Source of the DNA: Wolbachia endosymbiont of Diaphorina citri
Lineage (GTDB): Bacteria; Pseudomonadota; Alphaproteobacteria; Rickettsiales; Anaplasmataceae
NCBI RefSeq assembly: GCF_013096535.2
Contig: NZ_CP051265.2
Location: 1,116,001 to 1,180,000 of the forward strand
Length of the DNA stretch: 64,000 nucleotides
Reading direction: 5' to 3'
Position numbers and translations under genes: made by a program
In this document: positions 46,303 through 56,418 of the stretch, piece after piece
How the letters are laid out: the number at the start of each line of letters is the position of its first letter
How positions within the stretch are numbered: the stretch's first letter is position 1
Notes under the pieces: model-generated
What the model was told of the DNA's origin: nothing
Databases searched by the model: none
The model's input: only the letters and a program-made list of their open reading frames with translations

Positions 46303-46373
46303 AAGTCAAGAATATCTTTACCCGAGTAACTTGACTACTGGAATCCAAGTATGTATTAAACCTCATTTAAATT

Positions 46374-46898
46374 ATGAGCTATCACATTTTAAAATACAAA
46401 GATTATGAACCAAAAATGGATGAAAGTTCTTTTATCGCAGATGGTGTGCATATCATAGGTAACGTTGAAATAGGAAGGAATGCGAGTATCTGGTTTAATT
46501 GTGTGATCAGAGGAGATGTTGGATCAATCAAAATAGGTGATGAAACGAATATTCAAGATGGCACCGTAATTCATGTAGATAGAAATCCAGGCGGTGACAC
46601 GATTATTGGTAGTATGGTGACGGTTGGACATTTTTGTGTGTTACATGCATGCACGATACATGATAAAGCATTTATTGGTATGGGCTCTGTTATAATGGAT
46701 CATGCGATTGTGGAGTCTGAAGCTATGGTAGCTGCTGGCTCACTGGTAACGCATGGGAAAGTGATAAAAAGTGGTGAAGTATGGGCTGGCAGGCCAGCAC
46801 AATTCTTCAAAAAAATGTCAGATGAGGAAATTAAACATATTACACAATCTGCACAAAATTATATCATGCTGATAAAAGAATATAAGGCTATATGCTAG
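46374..46898 (+). CDS. Gamma-class carbonic anhydrase-like protein
   Basis: The 174-residue product is a left-handed beta-helix with hexapeptide repeats (IGNVEI, IGRNAS, IKIGDE). The three zinc histidines are in place: H67 in VIHVD, H86 in VGHFC and H91 in VLHAC. This is the YrdA/PaaY/CaiE group, often called gamma-carbonic anhydrase; activity is not proven for many members. Its 3' end overlaps the convergent hypothetical gene by 11 bp. Confidence 0.88.
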   Translation: MSYHILKYKDYEPKMDESSFIADGVHIIGNVEIGRNASIWFNCVIRGDVGSIKIGDETNIQDGTVIHVDRNPGGDTIIGSMVTVGHFCVLHACTIHDKAFIGMGSVIMDHAIVESEAMVAAGSLVTHGKVIKSGEVWAGRPAQFFKKMSDEEIKHITQSAQNYIMLIKEYKAIC

Positions 46899-47940
46899 GT
46901 TGAGAAATCTTCAGCTCTGATGCACATTCTACGTTAACTACTTCAAAAGCTTCTTCAACTATAGAATGCTTATCAATATAAGGCTCAATCACTTTTTCAA
47001 CTCTAGTTTGCTTATCAATATGCTGATTAATAAAACTACCTCTGACTAGAATATCCTTTATTGGCCAGTTTGTTTCTGTTGGAGTACCTGATAATCTAGC
47101 TGCAAATTTTATCGGTGCTGACGTTAGAAAAAGAGATATAGTATTATTTGAATTAAGATAGAAGTTTACATGATCTTTGCAATCTTTGAGATCTATATCT
47201 TCTGGGGAATCTGGTATTTTTGACTGTATCTTTGCTCTTATGGGATTCATCCAGCCGAACTTTTCAGTAAGTATGCTTACCTCTTTTGGAACTTGTAATG
47301 GGATGATAATATCATTTCTAATTTCATTTTCTTCTTGAGAAAAAAGTTCAGTGTATGCTCCTTTTCTACTGTGTTTCTCAAAATACTTAGGAAAATAAAT
47401 ATTGAGATATTCAGAGTGTAATTCTATTCGATTTTTCTGATCATTTTCTAAGATAAACGTATATTTATCACCATTTTGCTTAAGTTCGCATAACTTAAAT
47501 TTACTAAGGTCAGAGTCTGGAAATGGCTTTTCAATTTCAAAAGCAAGTGTAAGAGTGTGCGTTGTGTGATCAAATTCATTTTTTTCTTGTAGACCATCTT
47601 GTAGACTATAGTACTTATTTTTTTCATACTCTTTTCCTTCTATGTTAGCACTCACTTCCTCTTCATCCAAATTTTCAATAGCATCAAAAAATTCTTCCTC
47701 ATCCAGATCTCTTTCTTTTTCACCTGGCTCTTGTTCTTTCAGAGAATTATACCATACATCCTCTTCATTAACTTTCGCCTCTATTGTATTTTCTACACTT
47801 ATTTTTCTTGTATGATCATTTCCATTGCTAGCAGTTGTTTGATAATGTGTATCGTTAGTTTGAAAAAAGCTCTTTACTTTTGATATTAAGCTAATCCATG
47901 AAAGTCTGACTCGATTAAGTAGCAATTTAAAACTCTTCAT
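46888..47940 (-). CDS. Hypothetical acidic protein, 350 residues
   Basis: The product is not recognised. It has a basic N-terminus with two short hydrophobic patches, a strongly acidic low-complexity part (about residues 55-105, with DLDEEEFFDAIENLDEEE), a middle region without clear motifs, and a C-terminal internal repeat: HIDKQTRVEKVIEP followed by YIDKHSIVEEAFEV. No signal peptide or clear membrane helix is seen. It is convergent with and overlaps the carbonic anhydrase gene by 11 bp. Confidence 0.65.
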   Translation of the reverse strand: MKSFKLLLNRVRLSWISLISKVKSFFQTNDTHYQTTASNGNDHTRKISVENTIEAKVNEEDVWYNSLKEQEPGEKERDLDEEEFFDAIENLDEEEVSANIEGKEYEKNKYYSLQDGLQEKNEFDHTTHTLTLAFEIEKPFPDSDLSKFKLCELKQNGDKYTFILENDQKNRIELHSEYLNIYFPKYFEKHSRKGAYTELFSQEENEIRNDIIIPLQVPKEVSILTEKFGWMNPIRAKIQSKIPDSPEDIDLKDCKDHVNFYLNSNNTISLFLTSAPIKFAARLSGTPTETNWPIKDILVRGSFINQHIDKQTRVEKVIEPYIDKHSIVEEAFEVVNVECASELKISQPSI

Positions 47941-48168
47941 TGTTTTACCCCAATCTAATTACTAAAAATTGTAACAGAATAAATTAAATATGTCAATAAG
48001 ATACACAAATTGTACTAACTGGGAATTAGTGGCAGCACTTAACATCTGTGTAAATTTTTGACATAGGCGTTTTCTGCATTTTAACCAAATCAGTAAGGAG
48101 AACACCATTGATATTCTCCTTTTAGAAGCAACTTGAATAAAACTGATAAAGCTTGAATTAAAGTGTGA

Positions 48169-48912
48169 TTAGGAAAGTGAGTGATGAGAACTCTTTATTT
48201 GGACTTCTTTTGATTCATCTATTTTAGTATTAGGTCTTAGTGTTGCGTATGTAGCACAACCAGCTACGAATGCAGATGCTGTAGCTATGATAATTATTGC
48301 TAACATACTTAGTCTAGTTGTATGTTCAAGTATAGTACTTGCTACCAGCCCAACAGCAAGACCAACACCAATAACAGCAGTGTACAACATTATCGGATTT
48401 GAATCAGATACGTAGTTTGTGAGCTCTTTGGAATACTCTTTTGCTAATCCTTTTACTGCTATCTTGAGTTTGTTTTGATCTTCTTCTGTTCCAGTACCTG
48501 ATTTTAGTTTCTTACATAACTCTTGTATTTTTTCACCTTGTACTTCTGCCAGCTTTTTTAGCTCCGTAGACAATTTCTCTATTTTTGTTCCTTTCAATTC
48601 TACTATTATTTTCTTGAAATATGGCATCATTATTTGCTCTGTTTCTTCTGCTGCTTGATTTTTTAATGCTATTATTTTATTTAATTGTTCTTCTGATATT
48701 TCATCTTTTTTTAGTTCCACTGTAACCTTTGTTTCTTCTAGCTCCGATATTACGTTCATTAATGCGTGAAATGCATTCCATAGCTTTTCACCGGAATTCT
48801 GACTCCGTTTTGGTGACATAAACTGACTGCCCTTGAACTTTTTTGGCGACATAGGCTGATTTTTACTATTTTTGAGCTTTTTTGAGTTTTCACCAGCACT
48901 TACTTTAGCCAT
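48169..48912 (-). CDS. Hypothetical protein with two C-terminal membrane segments
   Basis: The 247-residue product (ATG at 48912, with GAGG 9 bp upstream, instead of an ATG four codons earlier) is not recognised. The N-terminus has a short repeated basic motif (MSPKKFKG and MSPKRSQN). Residues about 45-165 are helical and charged, perhaps a coiled coil. Two membrane segments lie near residues 171-193 and 201-226, followed by a short tail. It may be a membrane-anchored protein specific to Wolbachia. Confidence 0.68.
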   Translation of the reverse strand: MAKVSAGENSKKLKNSKNQPMSPKKFKGSQFMSPKRSQNSGEKLWNAFHALMNVISELEETKVTVELKKDEISEEQLNKIIALKNQAAEETEQIMMPYFKKIIVELKGTKIEKLSTELKKLAEVQGEKIQELCKKLKSGTGTEEDQNKLKIAVKGLAKEYSKELTNYVSDSNPIMLYTAVIGVGLAVGLVASTILEHTTRLSMLAIIIIATASAFVAGCATYATLRPNTKIDESKEVQIKSSHHSLS

Positions 48913-48924
48913 AATAAACCTCAC

Positions 48925-49534
48925 ATATTAAATAATGCTATCACATAATATCTTTAAAGCTCAATGTCAAATAGTATCTTTACATAATATAACTCATAAA
49001 CAGAAAATTTTAGTATAAATTGCCATATTTACTTTGTGCTATGGTTTGAGATGGAATAACAACTTGCTTCAAATATGAAAAGGCAGTACAACTCTACATC
49101 AAGTTACTGAACTCTCATTTTACTCCTCTTTTTTTGTAAAACAATCTACAATTCATTAGAAGATCTTCAGATAGACGTTGATCATTGGTTGTGTTTTTAC
49201 AGTGAGACAAGACCTCATTCTAGTAAATATTGTTATGGCGATGTAGACTTTCCTGAATAGAAAACATATTGCTTTTTAGAAAAATATTGGTAGCATTACA
49301 TTAAGAGGCTGATATGTTTTCAATTTTTCTGTTAGTTAATTCTTGCTTGCTAGGCTAAGTTGTGTCTGGTAACCATAATGGCAAATCTTGTTAATTTGAG
49401 GCGTGGATTTTAGCCTCTTTCATCCTTACATTAGTTACATATTCTTTCGCAGAGGGCTAATGAATTTATTAGTAAAATTCAGTAATTTATAACTGACAAT
49501 GAGAGCTGTTAATTAGCAACTCACTTTAAATAAG
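48925..49534. other. 610-bp intergenic region with a transposase scar
   Basis: Most of this stretch shows no gene. A + strand transposase fragment occupies about 49115-49258. A GAGGC...GCCTC hairpin at about 49399 lies before the glmS 3' end. The rest is AT-rich sequence without a recognisable feature. Confidence 0.55.
49115..49258 (+). pseudogene. Remnant of an IS481/IS3-type transposase (C-terminal end)
   Basis: One frame reads IYNSLEDLQIDVDHWLCFYS followed by ETRPHSSKYCYGD and a stop. This is the end of the integrase core of IS481-like transposases, which typically reads LEELQxDLDxWLxxYNxERxHSGKYCYGxTP. The part that carries the catalytic DDE residues is missing, so it is an inactive scar. 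Confidence 0.75.
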
Positions 49535-51346
49535 TTACTCAACTGTGACAGATTTAGCTAAATTTCTCGGGCAATCTACATCTAACCCTTTTTTTTCTGC
49601 AATAGAATAAGCAAGAAATTGCATAGCAACACTGTAGATAATTGGAGAAACAAAATTGTCAACTTCTGGAAGTTGCACCACATCTATGCAAATTCCCTTT
49701 AAGAGCGGTGCTCCTTGCTTATCACTAAAGGCAATTACTTTACCTTTTCTTGCAATAATCTCTTGTATATTGGATAGCGTTTTAAAGAATAAATTATCGT
49801 AAGGAATAATTGCGATAACAAGTACAGTAGAGTCTATCAAAGCGATAGAACCGTGCTTCATTTCTCCCGCTGCAATACCAATTGTGTTGATATATGAAAG
49901 CTCTTTTATCTTCAATGCACCTTCCATTGCAACTCCATATGAGCTTCCTCTCCCAATTATAATTATATTATTGTGCTCTAATATACTGCCTGATATATGT
50001 TGTATTTCCATCACATTCAAAACATGCTCTACATGTTCGGGAATGGAATTAATAGCACCGCTTAGTTCCTTTATCCTCTCTCTACCCAGTATACCTTTTA
50101 TTTTTCCAAGCTCTACAGCAAAGCATGCTAAAATTGCAAGCTGCGTAGAAAAGGTTTTTGTCGAAGCAACACCAATCTCAGGTCCAGCAAGAGTATGCAA
50201 TACAATATCTGAGGCTTTTTCTATGCTGCTATTAAATGTATTAATTATGCTAATGATCATTTGTTTCTGCAATCTCGCATAACGTAGTGCTTCCATAGTA
50301 TCTGCAGTTTCACCAGATTGAGAAATGAATAAGCCAATACTACCTTCTTCGAGCTTGACGCTGCTATACCTAAATTCTGACGAGATTTCTAGATATACCC
50401 GAATTTGAGCAATACTTTCCAGCCAACACTTTGCTATTAGTCCAGCAAAATAGGATGAACCGCATCCAACTATAGTAATGTAACCTAGTTCAGAAAATAA
50501 TTCTTTGTTGATTTCTTTATATTGTTTATAAAATTGATTTATTGTTTTGTTTAATGCATACGGTTGCTCAAAAATTTCTTTTAGCATAAAGCTAGGGTAA
50601 CCATTTTTACTAATTAGAAAATTTCTTGGACTGCTATTTTCTGTTCTGCGTTTAACTTGTATACCATTATTATATATACTGAATTCGTTAGATTTTATTA
50701 CTGCAATATCATTATCTTCTAAATGCAATATTTTTTCTACAAATGAATTCAAAGTATTAGTATCAGAAGCAGCAAACACTTTATTACAGTTATATCCTAT
50801 TGCTAAAGGCAAATTTCTTTTTGCAACAAATAAAGTATCTGGATATTCTGCAAATAATAAAGCCAAAGCAAGTGAACCTTGTAAATTGTTTAGACACTGT
50901 AATATAGAATCAACTGGTGATAACCCTTCATCAAGATATGAAGTTAATATGTTTGGTATCACTTCTGTATCAGTATCGGTGTGGAAAGATACTCCCTTTT
51001 CCTCCAGATCCTTTTTTAATATATTGTAATTTTCAATTATGCCATTATGAGCAACAACAACATTATTTATATAAATGGGATGAGCATTTTTAAGATTTGG
51101 AGCTCCATGTGTAGCCCAACGAGTATGTGCTATACCAACTTTGCTACTAGATATCTTGCTCTCATGAACAACTTCACACAATCTTTCAACTTTACCTTCT
51201 GATTTTTTTACTTCTATCTTACCTCTATTATTTATAATTGCTATACCTGAAGAGTCATAACCTCTGTATTCCAATTTTTGCAACGCGGTTAGTAAAGTTG
51301 GTATTACTGAATCACCGCTACTTACTATACCTAATATTCCACACAC
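49535..51346 (-). CDS. glmS: Glutamine--fructose-6-phosphate aminotransferase
   Basis: GlmS makes glucosamine-6-phosphate. The 603-residue product starts MCGILGIV with the catalytic Cys2, has an Ntn glutaminase domain to about residue 240 (HTRWATHGAPN), then two SIS isomerase domains (GCGSSYFAGL, SQSGETADT, GRGSSYGVAMEGALKIKE) and ends with the conserved LAKSVTVE. It supplies amino sugars for lipid II, which Wolbachia still makes. It follows yajC by 8 bp. Confidence 0.97.
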   Translation of the reverse strand: MCGILGIVSSGDSVIPTLLTALQKLEYRGYDSSGIAIINNRGKIEVKKSEGKVERLCEVVHESKISSSKVGIAHTRWATHGAPNLKNAHPIYINNVVVAHNGIIENYNILKKDLEEKGVSFHTDTDTEVIPNILTSYLDEGLSPVDSILQCLNNLQGSLALALLFAEYPDTLFVAKRNLPLAIGYNCNKVFAASDTNTLNSFVEKILHLEDNDIAVIKSNEFSIYNNGIQVKRRTENSSPRNFLISKNGYPSFMLKEIFEQPYALNKTINQFYKQYKEINKELFSELGYITIVGCGSSYFAGLIAKCWLESIAQIRVYLEISSEFRYSSVKLEEGSIGLFISQSGETADTMEALRYARLQKQMIISIINTFNSSIEKASDIVLHTLAGPEIGVASTKTFSTQLAILACFAVELGKIKGILGRERIKELSGAINSIPEHVEHVLNVMEIQHISGSILEHNNIIIIGRGSSYGVAMEGALKIKELSYINTIGIAAGEMKHGSIALIDSTVLVIAIIPYDNLFFKTLSNIQEIIARKGKVIAFSDKQGAPLLKGICIDVVQLPEVDNFVSPIIYSVAMQFLAYSIAEKKGLDVDCPRNLAKSVTVE

Positions 51347-51354
51347 TTCTTAAA

Positions 51355-51768
51355 TTATGAAGCATTTTTGTCTTTTTTACTTTCCTCTAGTTTATTTTTC
51401 TTGCCATTCTTTTCAACTTTGCTTTTTTCAATAGATTTAGCTACTGGCTTTTGAATTTCTTTATTTAAGATTTCAGATATAGCAGACTTTAGGATTTTTA
51501 TTTCAATTTTTGGTGCTATTTCTAGTATTAGTTGTGCATTTACTTCGTCAACTTTGTTTACTTCACCTATTATTCCACTAGAAGTAATAACCGTATCACC
51601 ACGTTTTATTTGATCTATCATCCTTCTATGTTCTTTTAGTTTTTTGTGATTGGGGCGAATAATGAGAAAATAAAATACTACAAATATTAAAATGAGTGGA
51701 ATAAAGCTAGCAACAGATGCTGATACATTGTTAGTCGCATCTGCCGCAAAAACCTCAGAAATGAACAT
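51355..51768 (-). CDS. yajC: Preprotein translocase subunit YajC
   Basis: The product (137 residues from the ATG at 51768; a TTG lies four codons upstream) has one N-terminal membrane segment ending FYFLIIRPNHKKLKEHR, the YajC signature, then a small KOW-like part with IKRGDTVITSSGIIGEV. A lysine-rich tail of about 35 residues extends the usual 110-residue length. YajC is an accessory of the SecDF complex. It leads the glmS unit. Confidence 0.92.
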   Translation of the reverse strand: MFISEVFAADATNNVSASVASFIPLILIFVVFYFLIIRPNHKKLKEHRRMIDQIKRGDTVITSSGIIGEVNKVDEVNAQLILEIAPKIEIKILKSAISEILNKEIQKPVAKSIEKSKVEKNGKKNKLEESKKDKNAS

Positions 51769-51898
51769 ATTTAATCCCAATTATTAACGATAAAGTTAAA
51801 TAGATTAAGCAGCAATTACAATATCATGTCAAGTCTCTGAAAGAAATTAATTCAAATTAATAAGAAACTTAAGGAATTTTAAGGTGTTTCTGCTGTAA

Positions 51899-51975
51899 TG
51901 GCGGGAGTGATGAGACTTGAACTCACGACCTCATGCGTGACAGGCATGCGCTCTAACCAACTGAGCTACACCCCC
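51899..51975 (-). tRNA. tRNA-Asp (anticodon GTC)
   Basis: The 77-nt gene folds fully: acceptor GGGGGTG with CACTCCC, D arm GCTC-AGTTGGTTA-GAGC, anticodon arm CATGC-CTGTCAC-GCATG giving GTC, and T arm GTGAG-TTCAAGT-CTCAT. The discriminator is G, as in other tRNA-Asp, and CCA is encoded. It diverges from rpsB. Confidence 0.95.
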
Positions 51976-52090
51976 CATTGCTTTTTAACGTTTGCAATCT
52001 TAAAGCTAATCAACGTGTTGCTACTTGTCAATATTTTTTGTTTGCGCTTTTTTGTCTTTTTTATTACTATGTAAATAACTTAATTTCACA

Positions 52091-52129
52091 CATGGCTTAT
52101 GCAAGTAGTCCCGTTAGGGTTATGCCATG
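52091..52129 (+). promoter_or_regulatory. Possible structured leader of rpsB
   Basis: A 6-bp outer stem CATGGC (52091-52096) with GCCATG (52124-52129) encloses a small CCC-GTTA-GGG hairpin at 52110-52119. It lies just upstream of the rpsB ribosome-binding site (52145). In E. coli the rpsB-tsf operon is repressed by S2 binding to its structured leader; a similar role here is inference. Confidence 0.35.
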
Positions 52130-52156
52130 GAGGATAAACTATTTGGAGGAGTAAAT

Positions 52157-52972
52157 ATGACAAATTTGCCTAAAGTCACTATACGTGATTTAGCTGAATC
52201 TGGTGTGCATTTTGGCCATAAGGTTAGTCGCTGGAATGCGAAAATGGCCCCATATATATATGGTGTACATCAACAGAATCGTATACACATAATAGACTTA
52301 CGAAAAACATTACCATTGTTAGAGGCGGCGATGAAAGCTTTATACGATGTTGCATCTCAAGATGGTCGCATTTTATTTGTTGGTACGAAATTTCAAGCTT
52401 TAGATATTGTTGCAAGTGAAGCGGTTCGTTGTGGTCAATATTATGTAAATGATCGATGGCTTGGTGGTATGCTTACTAATTGGAACACTGTTTCTTCTTC
52501 GATAAAAACTTTGATACAATATGAGAAAATATTAAATGATGAAGATAGTATCTTAACAAAAAAAGAATTAGGAAATATTGAAAAGAAAAGAAAAAAGCTT
52601 GATAAAGAATTGGGTGGCATTAGAGAAATGGGAGCAGTTCCTGATATTTTATTCATTATTGATACTAACAAAGAGCATATAGCGGTTAAAGAGGCTAAAA
52701 AATTAGGTATTCCTGTAGTTGGAGTACTTGATACCAATTCTGACCCAGATGATATTGCCTATCCTATACCAGGAAATGATGATTCAAGAAAATCAATAGA
52801 GCTCTACTGTAAATTAGCTGCTGATTCTATATTAGCTGGAATAGAGTCTAGTTTGACAAGGTCTAGAGTTAAGGATGATGAGCTTATTCAAGAAAAAGAA
52901 GGGGGTATTGTGCAAACTAAAAAGAAGCGTATGAAGGATGAAACAGAAAGGGAGGTAATAGTAAGTAAATGA
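52157..52972 (+). CDS. rpsB: 30S ribosomal protein S2
   Basis: The 271-residue product (ATG at 52157 with GGAGGAG 5 bp before it, preferred over an ATG ten codons upstream) has [21 protein letters not shown], the [11 protein letters not shown] motif and [20 protein letters not shown], all S2 signatures. A lysine-rich C-terminal extension is present. It overlaps tsf by 4 bp and starts the rpsB-tsf-pyrH-frr cluster. Confidence 0.97.
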   Translation: MTNLPKVTIRDLAESGVHFGHKVSRWNAKMAPYIYGVHQQNRIHIIDLRKTLPLLEAAMKALYDVASQDGRILFVGTKFQALDIVASEAVRCGQYYVNDRWLGGMLTNWNTVSSSIKTLIQYEKILNDEDSILTKKELGNIEKKRKKLDKELGGIREMGAVPDILFIIDTNKEHIAVKEAKKLGIPVVGVLDTNSDPDDIAYPIPGNDDSRKSIELYCKLAADSILAGIESSLTRSRVKDDELIQEKEGGIVQTKKKRMKDETEREVIVSK

Positions 52973-53814
52973 AGATGGATTCAAGTAGTATAAGGGAATT
53001 ACGCGATAGAACAGGGCTTGGCTTAAGCGATTGTAAGAAAGCGTTAGAGGAGTGTGATGGTGATATTAAGAAAGCCGTTGATAGGTTACGTACAATAGGA
53101 TTTGCTAAAGCTGACAAAAAGTCTGATAGAGTAGCTTCGGATGGGCTTATTGCTATGTGCTTGGCTAAAAATTATGGTGTATTGGTTAAAGTCAATTGTG
53201 AAACTGATTTTGTTGCTAGAAATGAGAAGTTCATAGCATTAGTTTCAAGTTTAGCATCAATTGCTTGTCAAGAACGTTGTACTAGTCTTGATGAGTTAAA
53301 AAATGCCAAATATGAAGATGTTGGTACAGTGCAGGAAGCTATTATGAGTGGTACATCGGTTCTTGGTGAGAAGTTAGAGTTAAGCAATCTTTGCTACCTA
53401 GAGACTGAGGATGGGATTATTGCTGGCTATGTACATGGTGATATGCATGGCTTAGGTAAGATTGGTGCTTTAGTAGCATTGCAATCATCCGGTGATAAAC
53501 AAGAGATTGGAAAGCAAATAGCTATGCATGTAGTTGCTATGAAACCTGAAGCTTTATCTATAGATGATTTAGATCAAGAAAAATTAAACAATGAGCGTTC
53601 TATAATTGAGGAGCAAGTAAAGAGCTTAAATAAACCTGAAGAGGTAGCGAAAAAAATAGTAGATGGACGAATGGCTAAATACTATGAAGAAGTTGTTCTG
53701 CTAGAGCAGAAGTTTATAAAAGATGATAAAATGAAGATTGCTGATTTTATAGAATCAAGTGCTGTTAAATTAGCTAATTATAAGTTACTTACTTTGGATG
53801 ATGCAAATAAGTAA
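52969..53814 (+). CDS. tsf: Elongation factor Ts
   Basis: EF-Ts recycles EF-Tu by exchanging GDP. The 281-residue product starts [19 protein letters not shown] (UBA-like domain), then has the [10 protein letters not shown] motif near residue 78 and [10 protein letters not shown]. An ATG two codons later is a second possible start. It overlaps rpsB (ATGA) and pyrH by 17 bp, an unusual extent. Confidence 0.96.
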   Translation: MKMDSSSIRELRDRTGLGLSDCKKALEECDGDIKKAVDRLRTIGFAKADKKSDRVASDGLIAMCLAKNYGVLVKVNCETDFVARNEKFIALVSSLASIACQERCTSLDELKNAKYEDVGTVQEAIMSGTSVLGEKLELSNLCYLETEDGIIAGYVHGDMHGLGKIGALVALQSSGDKQEIGKQIAMHVVAMKPEALSIDDLDQEKLNNERSIIEEQVKSLNKPEEVAKKIVDGRMAKYYEEVVLLEQKFIKDDKMKIADFIESSAVKLANYKLLTLDDANK

Positions 53815-54541
53815 CAAAACTTCAGAAGTAAAATACCCCAGAGTGTTATTCAAAATCTCTGGGGAGGCTTTGATGGGATCAAAGCTATTTGGCCATGATA
53901 TGGAAGTGATAGATAAACTATCCAAAGACATAGTTGAAGTTTGTGATCTCGGAGTTCAAGTTTGTATTGTTGTTGGTGGTGGGAATATTTTTCGTGGTGC
54001 ATCAGCATCTTTAAGCGGCTGCGAAAGAGCAAGTAGTGATTATATTGGAATGCTTGGCACTGTCATTAATGCTTTAATTTTGCAGAATTTTTTAGAAAGA
54101 AGCTCTATAGTTTCTAGGGTACTATCTGCTATACCTATGACTACCATATGTGAGCCTTATATAAGAAGGAAGGCTATTCATCATTTAGAAAAAGGTAGAG
54201 TTGTCATTTTTGCAGCAGGTACAGGTAACCCATTTTTTACCACAGATACAGCTGCAGCTCTACGTGCTGTTGAAATGAATTGTGATGTTATTCTAAAAGG
54301 TACGCAAGTAAGAGGTGTATATTCTGCTGATCCAAAAAAAAATGAGGATGCTGTGATGTATGATAGGCTTTCTTATACAGATTTGCTAACTCGTGATTTA
54401 AAAGTTATGGATGCATCAGCAATTTCACTTGCTCGTGAGAATTCTATCCCGATTATAGTTTTTTCTTTAAAAAGAGAAAAAATGGTCGATATTATTAAGG
54501 GTCAAGGTACTTATACTATAGTCTCAGATTATAAACATTAG
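53798..54541 (+). CDS. pyrH: Uridylate kinase
   Basis: PyrH phosphorylates UMP to UDP. The 247-residue product has [23 protein letters not shown] near residue 65 and VDKNEDA-like [13 protein letters not shown] followed by [14 protein letters not shown], typical of the amino-acid-kinase fold. Adjacent ATGs at 53798 and 53801 both fit. The start overlaps the tsf end by 17 bp and frr begins 7 bp after the stop. Confidence 0.96.
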   Translation: MMQISNKTSEVKYPRVLFKISGEALMGSKLFGHDMEVIDKLSKDIVEVCDLGVQVCIVVGGGNIFRGASASLSGCERASSDYIGMLGTVINALILQNFLERSSIVSRVLSAIPMTTICEPYIRRKAIHHLEKGRVVIFAAGTGNPFFTTDTAAALRAVEMNCDVILKGTQVRGVYSADPKKNEDAVMYDRLSYTDLLTRDLKVMDASAISLARENSIPIIVFSLKREKMVDIIKGQGTYTIVSDYKH

Positions 54542-54548
54542 GTAATTT

Positions 54549-55106
54549 ATGTTAAACGAAATAAAAGCTAAAACAAAAGAAAGAATGCTAAAAACTATTC
54601 AGTCTTTTCACGATGATATGAAAGGTGTACGTACTGGTAGAGCTAACGCATCATTACTTGATGGTATAGTTGTAAATATCTATGGTGGACATCAAAAACT
54701 GAACCAAGTTGCAGGCGTTTCAGCTATAGATAACAAAACTCTATCAGTTAAAGTTTGGGATGCTACTGTTATCGGTGAAGTAAAAAATGCGATAATCAAT
54801 GCTAACCTGAATTTAAATCCTGTTGTTGAAGGAAATACTATACGTATAGTTCTTCCAGACTTAACACAAGAAACTCGTGAAAAATTAGTGAAATTATTGC
54901 ATCAATTTTCTGAAAATGCACGAGTTGCAATTAGAAATATACGCAGAGATGTTATGGAAGAAATAGAGGAAATGAAGAAAAATAAGGAAATCTCAGAAGA
55001 TGATTTTCATGTTGCCAAAAAGGAAATACAAAACATTACTGATGATAATGTAAAAAAAGTCGATGATGACTTATCTATTAAAGAAAAGGATATATTGCAT
55101 CATTAA
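54549..55106 (+). CDS. frr: Ribosome recycling factor
   Basis: RRF splits post-termination ribosomes together with EF-G. The 185-residue product has GRANASLLDGIVVNIYGGHQ near residue 31 (usually RTGRANPALLD...) and the C-terminal helical domain with ENARVAIRNIRRDVMEEIEEMKK. It is full length. It closes the rpsB-tsf-pyrH-frr cluster. Confidence 0.96.
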   Translation: MLNEIKAKTKERMLKTIQSFHDDMKGVRTGRANASLLDGIVVNIYGGHQKLNQVAGVSAIDNKTLSVKVWDATVIGEVKNAIINANLNLNPVVEGNTIRIVLPDLTQETREKLVKLLHQFSENARVAIRNIRRDVMEEIEEMKKNKEISEDDFHVAKKEIQNITDDNVKKVDDDLSIKEKDILHH

Positions 55107-55299
55107 GTTAATATGAAAGAATTTTTCAGTATTGAAAAACATAAGAGGATTCGATACAGATACAGTTGTATGAATGCTGTGATTCATATCTCATCATTAC
55201 GCACACATTTGATCGTTATACCTTTTGAAATCTAGAAAAAAAGCTTTTCAGTTTGATTTTTTATTACGATAATTAAGTTTACACTCTTGAGCGAAAACG

Positions 55300-56316
55300 A
55301 TGCTGAAACGCCTTTTCCTTATTTTTGCATTTGTATTACTCATCCCACTGTCAAATGTTGATGCTAGAAGATATATCAGAATTGTTGGATCTTCAACTGT
55401 TTTTCCTTTTATCTCATTTGTATCTGAGGAATTCAGTCGTATATTTCCCTTTAAAACTCCAATTGTAGAATCGATAGGAAGTGGATCAGGGTTCAAAATG
55501 TTTTGTTCAGGAATAGGGAAAGGCACACCAGATATCACCACTTCATCTCGCCCTATGAAGGAAGTAGAGAGAGAATTATGCAAAAGAAATAAAGTGAATG
55601 AGGTAATAGAGATCATAATCGGCTATGATGGAATTGTTATTGCAAATTCAAATCAAAGCCATAGATTTGATTTTACAAAAAATGACCTGTTTGAAACTTT
55701 ATCTGCATATTCTGAAGACAATGATAGATTAGTAAAGAATAACAAGAAATTTTGGTCTGATGTAAATCAAGCTCTACCAAAAACAGAAATTAAAATCTAT
55801 GGTCCACATCAAAATACAGGTACACATGAAACTTTGATTAATTTTATTATGCTTGATCAATATTCATGCATGAACTCAAGGATTTTCAAAGAGAATTATC
55901 AAGACCAAGAAAAAAGAAAGAAAGCATGTAGTAATATCAGAGATGATGGAAGGTATATAGAAGTTGGAATTAATGAAAACATAATAATACAAAAATTGAA
56001 GAGCAATAAAAATGCTTTAGGAATATTTAGCTTCAGCTTTTTAGCGAAAAACCAAGATGAGATTCAAGGGAGCACAATCGCAGGAATTGAGCCAACTTAT
56101 AAAAATATATCATCGGGGGAGTATATGTTAGCAAGGCCTTTATATCTTTATATAAAGAAAGAACACTTAGATACTGTTGATGGATTAAGGGAATTCATTA
56201 GAGAAGTTGTAGACTCTATTAGTACTGAAGGTGGATATTTATCTAGGCTTGGCTTAATTCCACTTTCAAGCGAAAATATAAAAAAAGTCTTGGAAAAGGT
56301 TCGTGATATAATATGA
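55300..56316 (+). CDS. pstS: Phosphate ABC transporter substrate-binding protein PstS
   Basis: The 338-residue product has a signal peptide (about residues 1-22) and starts RRYIRIVGSSTVFPF, the phosphate-binding GSSTV motif, with TTSSRPMKEVE and IYGPHQNTGTHETL later. It is a periplasmic phosphate binder of the Pst system. No pstC, pstA or pstB is adjacent. Confidence 0.9.
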   Translation: MLKRLFLIFAFVLLIPLSNVDARRYIRIVGSSTVFPFISFVSEEFSRIFPFKTPIVESIGSGSGFKMFCSGIGKGTPDITTSSRPMKEVERELCKRNKVNEVIEIIIGYDGIVIANSNQSHRFDFTKNDLFETLSAYSEDNDRLVKNNKKFWSDVNQALPKTEIKIYGPHQNTGTHETLINFIMLDQYSCMNSRIFKENYQDQEKRKKACSNIRDDGRYIEVGINENIIIQKLKSNKNALGIFSFSFLAKNQDEIQGSTIAGIEPTYKNISSGEYMLARPLYLYIKKEHLDTVDGLREFIREVVDSISTEGGYLSRLGLIPLSSENIKKVLEKVRDII

Positions 56317-56418
56317 TGACTTTGATATTTTTTTATTCTGGATACTAGGTTAAAAATAGAACGTTTAAATTTCTTGTTTTTATTGTTATCATACTTAGGT
56401 TTCCTAAGAACTTATTTA

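Noticed and set aside
51347..51354. glmS ribozyme-type control before glmS
   Set aside because: Only 8 bp separate yajC and glmS, leaving no space, and the ribozyme is known from Gram-positive bacteria.
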